Assembly: GCA_029067085.1 (NCBI GenBank)
Contig: JAIEFE010000017.1
Coordinates: 1-64,000, forward strand
DNA: 64,000 nucleotides
DNA from: Lachnospiraceae bacterium
Lineage (GTDB): Bacteria > Bacillota > Clostridia > Lachnospirales > Lachnospiraceae
Direction of reading: 5' to 3'
The translations under genes and the position numbers were made by a program. Every line of letters starts with the position of its first letter. Positions within the stretch are counted from its first letter, which is position 1. The notes under the pieces were generated by a model. The model saw only the letters and a program-made list of their open reading frames with translations, did no database searches and was not told where the DNA came from. This document shows, one piece after another, positions 16,094-25,245 of the stretch.

Positions 16094-16782
16094 GCCATAT
16101 CCCCCAGCTTATATCCGATCCCCCAAACTGTTACGATGATCTGCGGATTTCGCGGATCTTCCTCAATTTTGTTCCGAAGCCTGCTGATGTGAACATTGAC
16201 GGCATTTTCATCTCCCAAATAAGCGTCATTCCAGACATGGGAATAGATTTGCTCTTTGGTATAAACCTTTTTGGGATTTTGCAAAAGCAGTTTTAAAATC
16301 TCAAATTCCTTCGCAGTCAATTCGATCCTTGTCCCGTTCTTCTGTACAGAATAGTCATTTACATCCAAAGCAAGACTGCCGCATGTAAGAACCTCTTCCG
16401 CTTTGACGGCTTGCGCCGCATACTGCGTATTTCTTCTGATATTGGCCTTAATCCTCGCCAGTACTTCCGTGACAGAAAACGGCTTCGTAATATAATCGTC
16501 CGCCCCTAACCCCAGACCCAGCGTTTTATCGGAATCGGTATCCTTCGCAGACAGGATGATGATAGGAACCGTACTTTTTTCTCGGATCTCTTTCATGACT
16601 TCCATTCCGCTTTTTTTCGGTATCATAAGGTCAAGCAATACCAGACTGTATTCCTCTGCAAAAAATTCCCGACAGGCACTCTCTCCGTCAAAAGCCTGTA
16701 CTACTTCAAAGTTTTCTGTTATCAGAAAGTTTTTCAGCATATCACTGATCTCAGTATCATCTTCTACTAATAAAATCTTCAT
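16090..16782 (-). CDS. OmpR-family response regulator
   Basis: 230 residues. The receiver domain has the acidic pair in LLVEDDTEIS, the phospho-acceptor Asp in LVLLDLMIPKKSG, the Thr/Ser of IIILSAKD and the Lys of DYITKPF. The C-terminal winged helix has LTAKEFEILKLLLQNPKKVY and HISRLRNKIE. It should control the linked transporter in response to the histidine kinase. It overlaps both neighbours by 4 bases, so the three genes are translationally coupled. Confidence 0.95.
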   Translation of the reverse strand: MKILLVEDDTEISDMLKNFLITENFEVVQAFDGESACREFFAEEYSLVLLDLMIPKKSGMEVMKEIREKSTVPIIILSAKDTDSDKTLGLGLGADDYITKPFSVTEVLARIKANIRRNTQYAAQAVKAEEVLTCGSLALDVNDYSVQKNGTRIELTAKEFEILKLLLQNPKKVYTKEQIYSHVWNDAYLGDENAVNVHISRLRNKIEEDPRNPQIIVTVWGIGYKLGDMA

Positions 16783-17516
16783 TCAGTCTTTTCCCCGCAA
16801 TTCTTTATTTTTACTCTTCCGTTTTTATTCAGTGCACCTAAAGCATGATAACTCTTATATACAAATGCAAGAAAACAAACCGATGCCACAAGATCCTCAA
16901 AAGCGCTCAGATATATGAGGCTTTGCACTGGCCAAAACGACACTGTCATATAAAATATGTTGACCACCAGCTGCGTCTTCCAGACAATTTGAGCGGACCC
17001 GGCTATTTCTTCAGCCCCCAGCTCTTTCATAACTGCAGCAACGGACGTACACACAAAATACACCATTAAAAACAGCGCCGCGGCATGTACAATATCAGCT
17101 ATTTTTTCCATCCCATACATCAGAAACAGCCCTGCATTATGCGCAGCACCAATCATTTTTTCTATCCCAGATCCGCACCCAAATAGCCGCACCCCCTGCG
17201 TACCGCTCATTGCGGACGATATACTATTATTTTCAATCTTAAATCTCAACATAAGGGCTGCTGCATCCACAAAGCATAGCACCGCAGCTTTCTTGCACGC
17301 GCCGATCTCTTTTCCCACTCTATATAGGCCAATCATACACATTATTGGAAACAATATTCTTCCCAAAAAGCAGGGATACATAACCAGTATAAACAAAGTG
17401 CCATGTCCCCATAATGGATAGAATACGATAATCGGTAATGTTTCACAGATCGTTTGCCACAGCTTGACAGAAAACACCCTTTTTAATTTGACCGCCGTGC
17501 TTTGATATTTTTCCAA
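16779..17516 (-). CDS. Multi-pass membrane protein, first gene of the two-component/ABC operon
   Basis: 245 residues from a TTG at 17516 with GGAGG 9 bases upstream. About six hydrophobic segments are visible (ICETLPIIVFYPLWGHGTLF, LFILVMYPCFLGRIL, the AGLFLMYGMEKIA and AAALFLMVYFVCTSVA regions, and two near the C-terminus). No family is recognised. It overlaps the response-regulator gene by 4 bases, so it is likely a dedicated part of the sensing or transport system, for example an accessory sensor; that is inference from position. Confidence 0.6.
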   Translation of the reverse strand: MEKYQSTAVKLKRVFSVKLWQTICETLPIIVFYPLWGHGTLFILVMYPCFLGRILFPIMCMIGLYRVGKEIGACKKAAVLCFVDAAALMLRFKIENNSISSAMSGTQGVRLFGCGSGIEKMIGAAHNAGLFLMYGMEKIADIVHAAALFLMVYFVCTSVAAVMKELGAEEIAGSAQIVWKTQLVVNIFYMTVSFWPVQSLIYLSAFEDLVASVCFLAFVYKSYHALGALNKNGRVKIKNCGEKTE

Positions 17517-17521
17517 TTCGC

Positions 17522-17680
17522 ATATCCTCCGTGATTTCCAATAGCCGTTCCCCTTGTATTTCGTCAGAATGTAATTGTGTCCGACTTTTGCTGATTCAGG
17601 TAGATTAGTCGAATTCCACGAAACAAATCCAAAAGCGTTCCTCGCGGAAACTCTGTTATTTTTCTAAATTCAATATCCAT
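17522..17680 (-). pseudogene. GNAT acetyltransferase remnant with internal deletion
   Basis: An ATG at 17678-17680 after AAAGGAG opens MDIEFRKITEFPRGTLLDL, the characteristic start of a GNAT acetyltransferase group. In another reading frame the next bases encode STNLPESAKVGHNYILTKYK then GNGYW, the acetyl-CoA-binding middle part of the same group. Roughly 50 codons that should lie between them are missing, there is a frame change, and the remainder is absent. The remnant ends where the membrane-protein gene begins. Confidence 0.75.
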
Positions 17681-17735
17681 TTTTCTCCTTTTGTATCTCC
17701 GGAATCTTTCAAAAAATCGAATTCGACAGCAAGCA

Positions 17736-20700
17736 TCAGTGCGAAACAGAGAAATAATTAATCAAAATCTCCTTAATATGGTTATACCTTCTGGCGTATG
17801 AATTTTCTACACGGATCAACTGCAGATTATGTTCCTCACAGATTGCGTTTTTCTTTTTGTCCCTGTTTCTGACAACTTCACTTTCAAAATGCTCTTTGCC
17901 GTCAAGCTCAATTGCCAAAATCGGGAACTCACGCCTGCCTTGCTTTTCATATACTACAAAGTCAAATCGTCCATTGTAGAATAAGTCGTTATAACTCTCG
18001 TTATCCTGAAAGACATGGGCGATCGCAACCTCTTTATGTATGGTATACCGGCTCTGTGTCAGCCATAAGTTTTCCAACGCATGCGTCAGATTTTGCAAAA
18101 AAGCTTCCTCAGTAACACTGCTGAAAGGCTTTACCCCCAAAGCCCTGGACGCTGCCTGTTTCGGCGTCACTCTGGATGTCCCGTTAGACCACACATACTG
18201 TGCAAGCTCATATAGATCATCAGCGCCCTCTTTCTGATGCAGACGTTCCAGATTCTTTTTGCTGGACAGTACGATCAGTTTATCTTTCGCTCTGGAGGTC
18301 GCCACGTTGATCAGTTCCTTATTATTCTTAAGCCACTCATATGTGCCTGCCTGTGTCTGATCCGTAATTGCTGTCGAAAACAAAATCACATCCTTTTCGT
18401 CTCCCTGAAAAGCGTGAACGGTTCCGCAGCTTACATTCGTTACCTTGGCACGTTCCAGTTCTTCTTCAATCAATTTCTTTTGATTCACAAATGGCGTAAT
18501 GACACCGATATTCTTATCCCGATTTAACGCTGCATATTTTGCGATCTCGTAAGCCTCCGCAGGCGCCGTATTTTTATAATCCGAAAACGCCTCCTGCATA
18601 TCTACATAGAGAAGGGGCTGTGTCTCCTTACTTTCTGACAGGATATTCAGACGGGAATTATAGTATTTACGATTGTTAAACTCAATAATACTCTTATGAC
18701 AGCGGTAATGGTTATGAAGAAGCGTTTCATCGCTGACTGCATCGCAGGCAAGATAGGTCTTGTAAATAGAGTTCTTGCGGTAATCATACTCATCAGTGAT
18801 CGTATAACGCTTCTTTAACTTTTCATTCGTTATCTCATCTAACAGAATAACCGGATTAAGCTGCTGCGGATCACCCACCAGCATAAGACTCTCTCCACGC
18901 ACGATCGGCACCAAAGACACTGCAATATTGCATTGACTTGCTTCATCTATAATTACCATATCAAACATCGGTACCGGTTCCCCGAGACGATGCGCGGAAA
19001 TACATGTTGTGACAATGATAGGGAAAATCTTCTGCAGCTTTATCACATTTTCTTTCTGTCCCAGATATTTTGTAAAAGCCTCAAGCTGTTTCCCTTCCTC
19101 TTCCATCTCCAGAATTTTTTTCAGTTCCGCATTTCTGGGTGCTCCAATCTTCTTAATATATCCGGCGGAAGTATAATAGAGATATTCTTTTAAAGTTTCA
19201 ATATCTTTGTCCAGAAGAGAAATTGCCGCTTCCTCCGATACGTCTCCTGTCGCTTCGATCTTACTGTTGATCTGGTTCTGCTGCCTGACTCTCAGATCTT
19301 CCTCAAAAGACATCATCTGAAAAGAAGTTCCCTTTTTCTTTTCAAATTCAAGTACTCTGTCAATCGTTTCCTTTCGTTCCTTTAAATCCAACAGATCTTC
19401 ATATCGCTTCAGCATCTCTGATAAACGCTTTGCACGATTTTTACGCTCATCTTTATTTCGATCCAGCGTACGCTCAAACACCTGAATATTCTTTACACTC
19501 TCGTAAAGTCTTTTCATCGTGACAAGCGCCTCTTTAACCTTTTCGTTATTTCCCAGCCTCAAAATTGGAAAGGGAATTGTCTTACCACGATATTTTATGG
19601 CAGACAACTTTTCATACACCCCGTTGATCGGATGATTATTGTAGGAAGCAAACAAAACCGTGCGTTCATTGAAAAACGCTGTCACAATCGTATTAATGAT
19701 CGTATTTGTCTTTCCTGTTCCGGGTGGTCCCTGAATATACGCCACCGGATATTTCATAGCATTATGAATGGCCAGCAGCTGGTCCATATTAATTCTCTGA
19801 TTGATCAAAGTAATCGGATAAACTGCTGTCCTTCTCGGGCGCTCCAACAAATCGCCGAAAAAAGCCCTGATCGGCACCGATACTTCACCATTCTGATACA
19901 TTTTCATAATTGACTGATATTCTTTATGCAAATCCAGCGCAACATCTGCCTCCAGACCTATAATATAAGGCATATCATCTACATTACTGCCGCCTCGTTT
20001 CATGCGTCTCGTAATACAATCTTTAATTCTCTCCTGATTTGCTTCAAAATCTGCAAGCAGTTCGTATTCATCCCCGTCCAAAAATCTGCGGATACTCTGT
20101 TTTGTACCGTCTATTGTAAATTCCGTACAGATCGTGATTTCATCATCGGGTCTTAATGCACTCTGCTTCACATCCAAATTCAATTTGCGGTATGCCAGAA
20201 CATACAGTCCTTTGGACATATGAATGCTTAAAACATTCATTGCCAGCTGCTTGACTTGTAATCTACCGTCCGCATATTCCTTTTTCTCTGTCTGGTACTG
20301 AAAATTCTTCACAATTTCCCGAAACTGTTCCGCACTCAGTTGATAAAAATCTCCTCTTATCTGGTCATAGTCAAGATACCGCACCAGATTGAAATCGGAT
20401 TTATAGGGTACCGAATCCAATCGGTTACACATTTCAAGATATCCAAGTATCTTCAAATTCGCAGTGTTATCAAATATGGAATTATATTTATGGGGATTTA
20501 AGTAAATATCCTTGACTAATGTTTCATTGACAGGATAAAAAGAACCTTCTATGATTCTGGTAGTCTGAATGGAGTCTATCTTGATCTTATCAAAAGCTTC
20601 CACCGTATACCGACTGAGGTGAAGCCCTTCCACCGCGAGTGTGCGATTGCGAACATCTAAATCACGGATACCGATCCAATATTTTGTGTTCTGTTCTTCT

Positions 20701-20774
20701 CTGTTGCGATATTCGATGCTTATCCATTTTCCCTCATGAATTGCACGAAATATATCTCGAAAAACTGCATTCAT
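17736..20774 (-). CDS. WYL-like/UPF1-like helicase with C-terminal DUF2726-type nuclease domain
   Basis: 1012 residues. Residues 5-80 (AIHEGKWISIEYRNREEQN, LAVEGLHLSRYTVEAFDKI) resemble a WYL sensor domain. A superfamily 1 helicase follows: Walker A GPPGTGKT at 349-356, a coiled-coil insert about 430-570, Walker B DEAS at 610-613, GDPQQL at 634-639, and late motifs TVHAFQGDEKDVILF and NVATSRAKDKL. The last 80 residues (RFDFVVYEKQ; AIELDGKEHF with E956, D958, K960) are a DUF2726-like PD-(D/E)XK fold. Helicase-nuclease fusions of this type are frequent in phage-defence loci. It follows the DEDDh exonuclease and XRE genes on the same strand. Confidence 0.82.
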   Translation of the reverse strand: MNAVFRDIFRAIHEGKWISIEYRNREEQNTKYWIGIRDLDVRNRTLAVEGLHLSRYTVEAFDKIKIDSIQTTRIIEGSFYPVNETLVKDIYLNPHKYNSIFDNTANLKILGYLEMCNRLDSVPYKSDFNLVRYLDYDQIRGDFYQLSAEQFREIVKNFQYQTEKKEYADGRLQVKQLAMNVLSIHMSKGLYVLAYRKLNLDVKQSALRPDDEITICTEFTIDGTKQSIRRFLDGDEYELLADFEANQERIKDCITRRMKRGGSNVDDMPYIIGLEADVALDLHKEYQSIMKMYQNGEVSVPIRAFFGDLLERPRRTAVYPITLINQRINMDQLLAIHNAMKYPVAYIQGPPGTGKTNTIINTIVTAFFNERTVLFASYNNHPINGVYEKLSAIKYRGKTIPFPILRLGNNEKVKEALVTMKRLYESVKNIQVFERTLDRNKDERKNRAKRLSEMLKRYEDLLDLKERKETIDRVLEFEKKKGTSFQMMSFEEDLRVRQQNQINSKIEATGDVSEEAAISLLDKDIETLKEYLYYTSAGYIKKIGAPRNAELKKILEMEEEGKQLEAFTKYLGQKENVIKLQKIFPIIVTTCISAHRLGEPVPMFDMVIIDEASQCNIAVSLVPIVRGESLMLVGDPQQLNPVILLDEITNEKLKKRYTITDEYDYRKNSIYKTYLACDAVSDETLLHNHYRCHKSIIEFNNRKYYNSRLNILSESKETQPLLYVDMQEAFSDYKNTAPAEAYEIAKYAALNRDKNIGVITPFVNQKKLIEEELERAKVTNVSCGTVHAFQGDEKDVILFSTAITDQTQAGTYEWLKNNKELINVATSRAKDKLIVLSSKKNLERLHQKEGADDLYELAQYVWSNGTSRVTPKQAASRALGVKPFSSVTEEAFLQNLTHALENLWLTQSRYTIHKEVAIAHVFQDNESYNDLFYNGRFDFVVYEKQGRREFPILAIELDGKEHFESEVVRNRDKKKNAICEEHNLQLIRVENSYARRYNHIKEILINYFSVSH

Positions 20775-20901
20775 TGTCTTCCCCTTTTACATAACCTGAC
20801 GTAAAATATTACAAAATATTTCTGGCTACTATTTTACATCGTTAATCAAAATATGACAATATAAATGCAGATGATCCAAAATACTAAGATTTGTAAGGTA
20901 C

Positions 20902-21498
20902 TCAATCCACTTGTATATTAAGTACTCTGCATATTTTATAAAGTAACATTGCATCATTTAATGCATTGTGATACACACCTTTCATTTTAATTTCTAACTG
21001 TTCAGCAATTTTAGATAAACTTGGACTTTTCCTATAATTCTTGCAATTTATCCCTTTTAAGATTGCCGGTCTTACATCAATAACCTTCTCTGAGACAGCA
21101 AACAAATTACTTACTTTTTCTTTCTCCTTCCTGTTCCATTTAATAGAAGACCTAATCCCATCTTTATCTGCATTCCCAAACGTGAATATGTAATCTACAG
21201 AATATCTCATACATAATTCTCTAATATCCCGAAAAGCATTATTACATTTCTTTCCATGGTCAACATCACTTTGCGTAATTCCCGTTAGTTTCATACAATA
21301 ATCTGTAATCATAGTATTGTGAACCGGTTTCACGAATGATGCATATCTTTTTTTGATATCATATGTGTCACTACACACAATAAAGCCCACAGATATAATT
21401 TCTCTCTGTGAATGCTTCATCCGTCCATCATCAATAAATTTCCCATTCTCCTGCTTGCCATCACAAGTCATCTCAATATCTAATAAACCGTAATCCAA
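20902..21498 (-). CDS. DEDDh 3'-5' exonuclease, DnaQ-like
   Basis: 198 residues from a TTG at 21498 with GGGAGG about 10 bases upstream. Exo I is DIEMT (D7, E9), the motif CMKLTGITQSDVD is the usual family signature, Exo II contributes D111 (FGNADKDG), and Exo III is YHNALNDA (H177, D182). All four catalytic acids and the general-base His are present, so an active single-strand DNA or RNA exonuclease is expected. It stands alone, not fused to a polymerase. It lies between the XRE regulator and the helicase-nuclease on one strand and probably works with them. Confidence 0.85.
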   Translation of the reverse strand: MDYGLLDIEMTCDGKQENGKFIDDGRMKHSQREIISVGFIVCSDTYDIKKRYASFVKPVHNTMITDYCMKLTGITQSDVDHGKKCNNAFRDIRELCMRYSVDYIFTFGNADKDGIRSSIKWNRKEKEKVSNLFAVSEKVIDVRPAILKGINCKNYRKSPSLSKIAEQLEIKMKGVYHNALNDAMLLYKICRVLNIQVD

Positions 21499-21539
21499 TC
21501 AACTCATCCTCCCAATATAATTGCAATTCATTAAACGTA

Positions 21540-22502
21540 TTACTGTTCCCGAAACCATTCCAGCAATTGACGTCCTCTATCATTTATCTCCAAAAACCAC
21601 TTATCATCTGCCTTCCTTCCGGATATCGGCCGATAATCTGTCACGATCTTAAGTCCGCCTAGAATAGCGTATGGACTAATTAATTTACTATAATAGCCTT
21701 CACGCCACAAATCCGGCTTAAATCCATGCATTAGTATCTCTTCTTCCGGTGCATCTTCTCCGGGAGGATTCGTCCAATGTCCATCATTAAAACGAATTTC
21801 CCCTTTCTCCAGAACAGGAAGGATCATCTTTGCCTTTTTCATGGATATCGGCATATAAAGACTATCACCCGCTTCATATCTCTTGGAATCATTTCCCCAA
21901 TCTGCCATATTATCTGCCGGCTTTACTCCCTCATCGATAAACTCACAGATCAATTCCTTCGGCAGCTTCTTCACATTAAACTCAGACTCCGGATTCTGTT
22001 TCAACACTTTCATCAGAAATTCGGTCCTGATATACTTGATCACATCATGAAGCCCGTCTACCTGATTCATGAACTGAATGCTTCCCACCTTTTCAATAAA
22101 TCCATACGGAATCTTTCTCAGATCATCGTATATCGTATTAAAATCGATCATCGTCTTCTTCAAATATTCCGCATCGTAAATATACAATAGTCCAAACAAA
22201 TCCTGCTGTGCCAGATTCAGATGCAAGGTATCGATAATGGCATTCGTGTCATCATGAAACAGAAACCCGGGCCATCGATCCGGACGTTTTTTATCCTCTT
22301 CAATAAGCATCTCCTTGATCAGTTTTTCTACCGGAACATTAAATACGGCCGACAATTCCGTGTATCTGCGCATTTCAATATTTGTCTTCCCGCTCTCCCA
22401 GTTCTGAACCGATACCACGGAAACGCCCATCTTTTCTGCAAGCTGTTCCTGCGACAGTCCGGCATTTTTTCTACATGTTTTTATAAATTTTCTCATATCC
22501 AT
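21540..22502 (-). CDS. XRE regulator with large C-terminal domain
   Basis: 320 residues. Residues 1-65 are an XRE domain (CRKNAGLSQEQLAEKMGVSV, VSVQNWESGKTNIEMRRYTE). The remaining 250 residues match no domain I recognise; they include an Arg/Trp/Asp-rich middle part and a C-terminal basic segment (GGLKIVTDYRPISGRKADDK, EINDRGRQLLEWF) resembling a small winged helix. Large XRE regulators often control defence or mobile modules. It ends 42 bases before the exonuclease start on the same strand, so the three genes may form one unit. Confidence 0.7.
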   Translation of the reverse strand: MDMRKFIKTCRKNAGLSQEQLAEKMGVSVVSVQNWESGKTNIEMRRYTELSAVFNVPVEKLIKEMLIEEDKKRPDRWPGFLFHDDTNAIIDTLHLNLAQQDLFGLLYIYDAEYLKKTMIDFNTIYDDLRKIPYGFIEKVGSIQFMNQVDGLHDVIKYIRTEFLMKVLKQNPESEFNVKKLPKELICEFIDEGVKPADNMADWGNDSKRYEAGDSLYMPISMKKAKMILPVLEKGEIRFNDGHWTNPPGEDAPEEEILMHGFKPDLWREGYYSKLISPYAILGGLKIVTDYRPISGRKADDKWFLEINDRGRQLLEWFREQ

Positions 22503-22590
22503 CGTCCTCAGATTATCAAATTGTTTTCAGCCAAACAACCAAGTTGTATTTACTATTACATAAAGTTTTACTTTGTGTCAACCCGTCATA

Positions 22591-22628
22591 AAAACAGCAG
22601 CCCGTCCGTAAGGATAAGCTGCTGTTTT
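22591..22628 (-). terminator. Terminator after the BlaR1-like gene
   Basis: AAAACAGCAGC (22591-22601) pairs with GCTGCTGTTTT (22618-22628). The minus strand has a T-run after the stem. It lies just beyond the BlaR1-like stop and ahead of the XRE gene. Confidence 0.8.
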
Positions 22629-22661
22629 GTAAATATATTATGAATACTTCTATCATCTAAC

Positions 22662-24680
22662 TCAATCCGCCCGCAGTAAATCCGCCCGGATATAGCCCGT
22701 CTTCACAGCAGTGTTCGGCTGCCCCGCCTGTGGCTCCTTTACCAGAAGATACCACATCCGGCCGACACTGTCCTCCTTCTTTCCCAAAACATTGACAATT
22801 TGTCCTTCCGCCAGCATGCAGACCACCTTAAACTCCTCACCGGCACCCTCTCTGACATTGCATACCGGCTTCGTTACGACCATCTCACGGGGAAATTCCT
22901 CTGCCTCCTGTTCCTGCATATCTCCAAACAGTTCTTCCTCCTCCGCCTCGCTCATGTAGGCGACACCCGTGATCTGACCGTCCGCTGAGCGGACGATTTT
23001 GATATTGACCGTCCCCGCAGGATTCATATCAAGCGTATAGAAAGATTGGTTCGGCATGTGTATATCCAGAAAAATGTGGACTAGCTGTCCTTTGTAATAA
23101 CAATTCTTCCCGTTCCAGGTAACGCCAACTGCCCGGTATGCCTCCATCTGCTGCTCATCCATCGCTTTTTCCAGAGCGTCCTTCTCCTCTTCCCGATCCA
23201 GCCTATCATAGAGCATCGCCTGAAAATTCCATTTCTGATCCGCCAGCGCCTGATTCAACCATCTTTCCAGTGTATTCTCCTCCATCTGATCCGCCAGAAC
23301 AGAGAAAAAGGCGATATCCCCATCCTTATAGAATTTCTCTGCAAAGGACTGTATCAGAGGACTGTCAGCATCAAGCGCCCATACGCTGACAGAAAAGAAA
23401 TCTATCTCCCCGTCTGCATAAATCCTGTCGAGCCACATTTCCCGTTCCTTTTCGTTCATGTCATAAAATGCAATATGGAACATGGGCAGACTGCCGGCCT
23501 GATAGTATCGTTCTGCATCCGTCCGGGTCTCCTCTACCGATAACATACCAGATTCAGCACGCTCAGGTTCCGCCGCTGCTGTCGGATATACTCCCAGGAA
23601 AAATGTTCCAAGCGCAATACCCACCGTTAATCCTGCCATTATTACATTCTTTTTCTTCGATTTCTTCTCACAGTTCATAATTGCACCCAGCCTTTCCTTC
23701 AGCAATCGTTTATCAGCACTCAGAGTAACAGTGGCGGCAGGTTCCCTGACAGTTCTGACAACTGCCATAGCGTTAAGCAGCGTTTTCCCGTAATCCTTTA
23801 CATGATCGTAACCCATTTTAGCGATCACCGCCTCATCACAGGAAAACTCGCAGGCCCTGTCGATCTCCCGGCTCATCACATAGACAAGCAGATTAAACCA
23901 GTGCAGACAGACCGTAACTTGCACCAGCCATTTATATAAAATGTCATGACGCTTATAATGTGTCAGCTCATGCATGACAATATAATGAAAATCCGTTTCC
24001 GCAATCTCCAAATCAGGCAATACAATACAGGGATGAAAATATCCCACCAGCATCGGAGACGAAACTCGCGGATTCACGCATAGCTCTACCGGCCTGCTGA
24101 TTCCGGCCTGCTCCGTTATCACAGCAAGGCGATCCAGAAAAGAAATCTCGCAGACCCGCTCTGCACCGGCTGTCACATACTTGATATAACTCTGGTACAC
24201 AGTTATCTTTCGTATCAGCATACCAAAAGCCACGGTCAGCCACATCACCCAGAGGTAATTCTTTACCAACTCCATCCCTTCCACAAGGAAAGAACTTCTT
24301 TTCAAAACAAAATCCGTGTTATCTGCCTTTATCGCTGTCTGCCCTGCATCATCAAGCAACGCTTCTCTGTTCTCGGTGTCGGAATCTTCACCCTTTTCTG
24401 CGGAAGAACGCGGACTCTTTTCCACAAGACTCTGCTCTGCCGGACGCGCCTTCCACGTCACCTGTACAATCGTGCGGTCCACCGCTTGGCAGACCCGTTC
24501 CATCAGGCTTGCCTCCGGCCCAAAGGGGAGCAAAAGCCGCATCACGGCAATCAGCCAGATATAGTACTGCCACTGTCTGCCGAGTCTTCCTTTCAGCAAC
24601 CGACCACCGAGAAGCAATACCGAAATAAGCAGCGCTCCTGACAATGACATCGACAGAAGCGTCTTGAAAATCAGATTCAT
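22662..24680 (-). CDS. BlaR1/MecR1-type M56 metalloprotease with C-terminal SH3 domain
   Basis: 672 residues. The N-terminal part has four hydrophobic segments with the M56 zinc-protease motif HELTHYKRHD (HELTH at 237-241) and the downstream Glu in FSCDEAVIAK. Where BlaR1 has a penicillin-binding sensor, this protein has an extracellular region of about 200 residues rich in Asp and Glu, then an SH3-type domain (VCNVREGAGEEFKVVCMLAE, TGYIRADLL). It should sense a cell-wall or other extracellular signal and cleave the adjacent BlaI-like repressor. It overlaps that gene by 4 bases. Confidence 0.85.
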   Translation of the reverse strand: MNLIFKTLLSMSLSGALLISVLLLGGRLLKGRLGRQWQYYIWLIAVMRLLLPFGPEASLMERVCQAVDRTIVQVTWKARPAEQSLVEKSPRSSAEKGEDSDTENREALLDDAGQTAIKADNTDFVLKRSSFLVEGMELVKNYLWVMWLTVAFGMLIRKITVYQSYIKYVTAGAERVCEISFLDRLAVITEQAGISRPVELCVNPRVSSPMLVGYFHPCIVLPDLEIAETDFHYIVMHELTHYKRHDILYKWLVQVTVCLHWFNLLVYVMSREIDRACEFSCDEAVIAKMGYDHVKDYGKTLLNAMAVVRTVREPAATVTLSADKRLLKERLGAIMNCEKKSKKKNVIMAGLTVGIALGTFFLGVYPTAAAEPERAESGMLSVEETRTDAERYYQAGSLPMFHIAFYDMNEKEREMWLDRIYADGEIDFFSVSVWALDADSPLIQSFAEKFYKDGDIAFFSVLADQMEENTLERWLNQALADQKWNFQAMLYDRLDREEEKDALEKAMDEQQMEAYRAVGVTWNGKNCYYKGQLVHIFLDIHMPNQSFYTLDMNPAGTVNIKIVRSADGQITGVAYMSEAEEEELFGDMQEQEAEEFPREMVVTKPVCNVREGAGEEFKVVCMLAEGQIVNVLGKKEDSVGRMWYLLVKEPQAGQPNTAVKTGYIRADLLRAD

Positions 24681-25060
24681 CGATTTCCTCTCCCTTCTTC
24701 CAGAAGATTTTTCAGCTCCTCGTACTCCTCCTCTGTGAGAAGATTCCCCGTAATCAGATTCGTAACTAATCCTTTTACGCTTCCCTCATAAACCCTGTCG
24801 ATAAAGTGCTGGGTCTGCGCCGTTTGATATGCTGTCTCTGATATAAGCGGTATATATTCATTCCGCCGCCCGATTTTCGTCGCGCTCAAATACCCCTTAC
24901 TGACTAGCCTGGATAGAAGAACGATCAGCGTATTTTTCTGACAGGGTTTTCCCTGCTCTGTCAATTCATCCATAATGTAGGAAAACAGCGCCGTCTTTCC
25001 AGGATTCTCCCATACGATCCTCATAATCTCATACTCTGCGTCAGATAATTTCTGCAACAT
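24677..25060 (-). CDS. BlaI/MecI/CopY-family repressor
   Basis: 127 residues, the normal family length. The winged helix opens LSDAEYEIMRIVWENPGKTA and has KNTLIVLLSRLVSKGYLSA as recognition helix and wing. The C-terminal part is the dimerisation region, target of the paired M56 protease. AAGGAG precedes the ATG at 25060. The double operator at 25076-25120 overlaps its promoter, so it represses the operon until the protease removes it. Confidence 0.9.
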   Translation of the reverse strand: MLQKLSDAEYEIMRIVWENPGKTALFSYIMDELTEQGKPCQKNTLIVLLSRLVSKGYLSATKIGRRNEYIPLISETAYQTAQTQHFIDRVYEGSVKGLVTNLITGNLLTEEEYEELKNLLEEGRGNR

Positions 25061-25075
25061 TTTTCTTTCTCCTTA

Positions 25076-25128
25076 TGTATAACACCTTGTTATATTGTAA
25101 ATATAACAAGGTGTTATACATTTGTCAA
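25076..25128 (-). promoter_or_regulatory. Promoter and double operator of the BlaI/BlaR1-type operon
   Basis: TTGACA (25123-25128) and TATATT (25100-25105) are 17 bp apart on the minus strand. Over them lies a perfect 21-3-21 inverted repeat (25076-25120). Each arm is itself a palindrome, TATAACA-nnn-TGTTATA (25079-25095 and 25102-25118), so two repressor dimers can bind side by side. Confidence 0.88.
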
Positions 25129-25153
25129 CTCCTTTTATTAATATCTAATAAAA

Positions 25154-25179
25154 AAGATGAGGACTCCAGTCCCCATCTT
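25154..25179 (-). terminator. Terminator after the 25246 gene
   Basis: AAGATGAGGAC and GTCCCCATCTT pair with one mismatch across a 4-nt loop; the minus strand continues with six T. Confidence 0.8.
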
Positions 25180-25245
25180 CACTCAATCAATTTCTCTACA
25201 TACCATCCGTAATAATCGGTATCCATGCCGTATCTGCCTGTCTTT

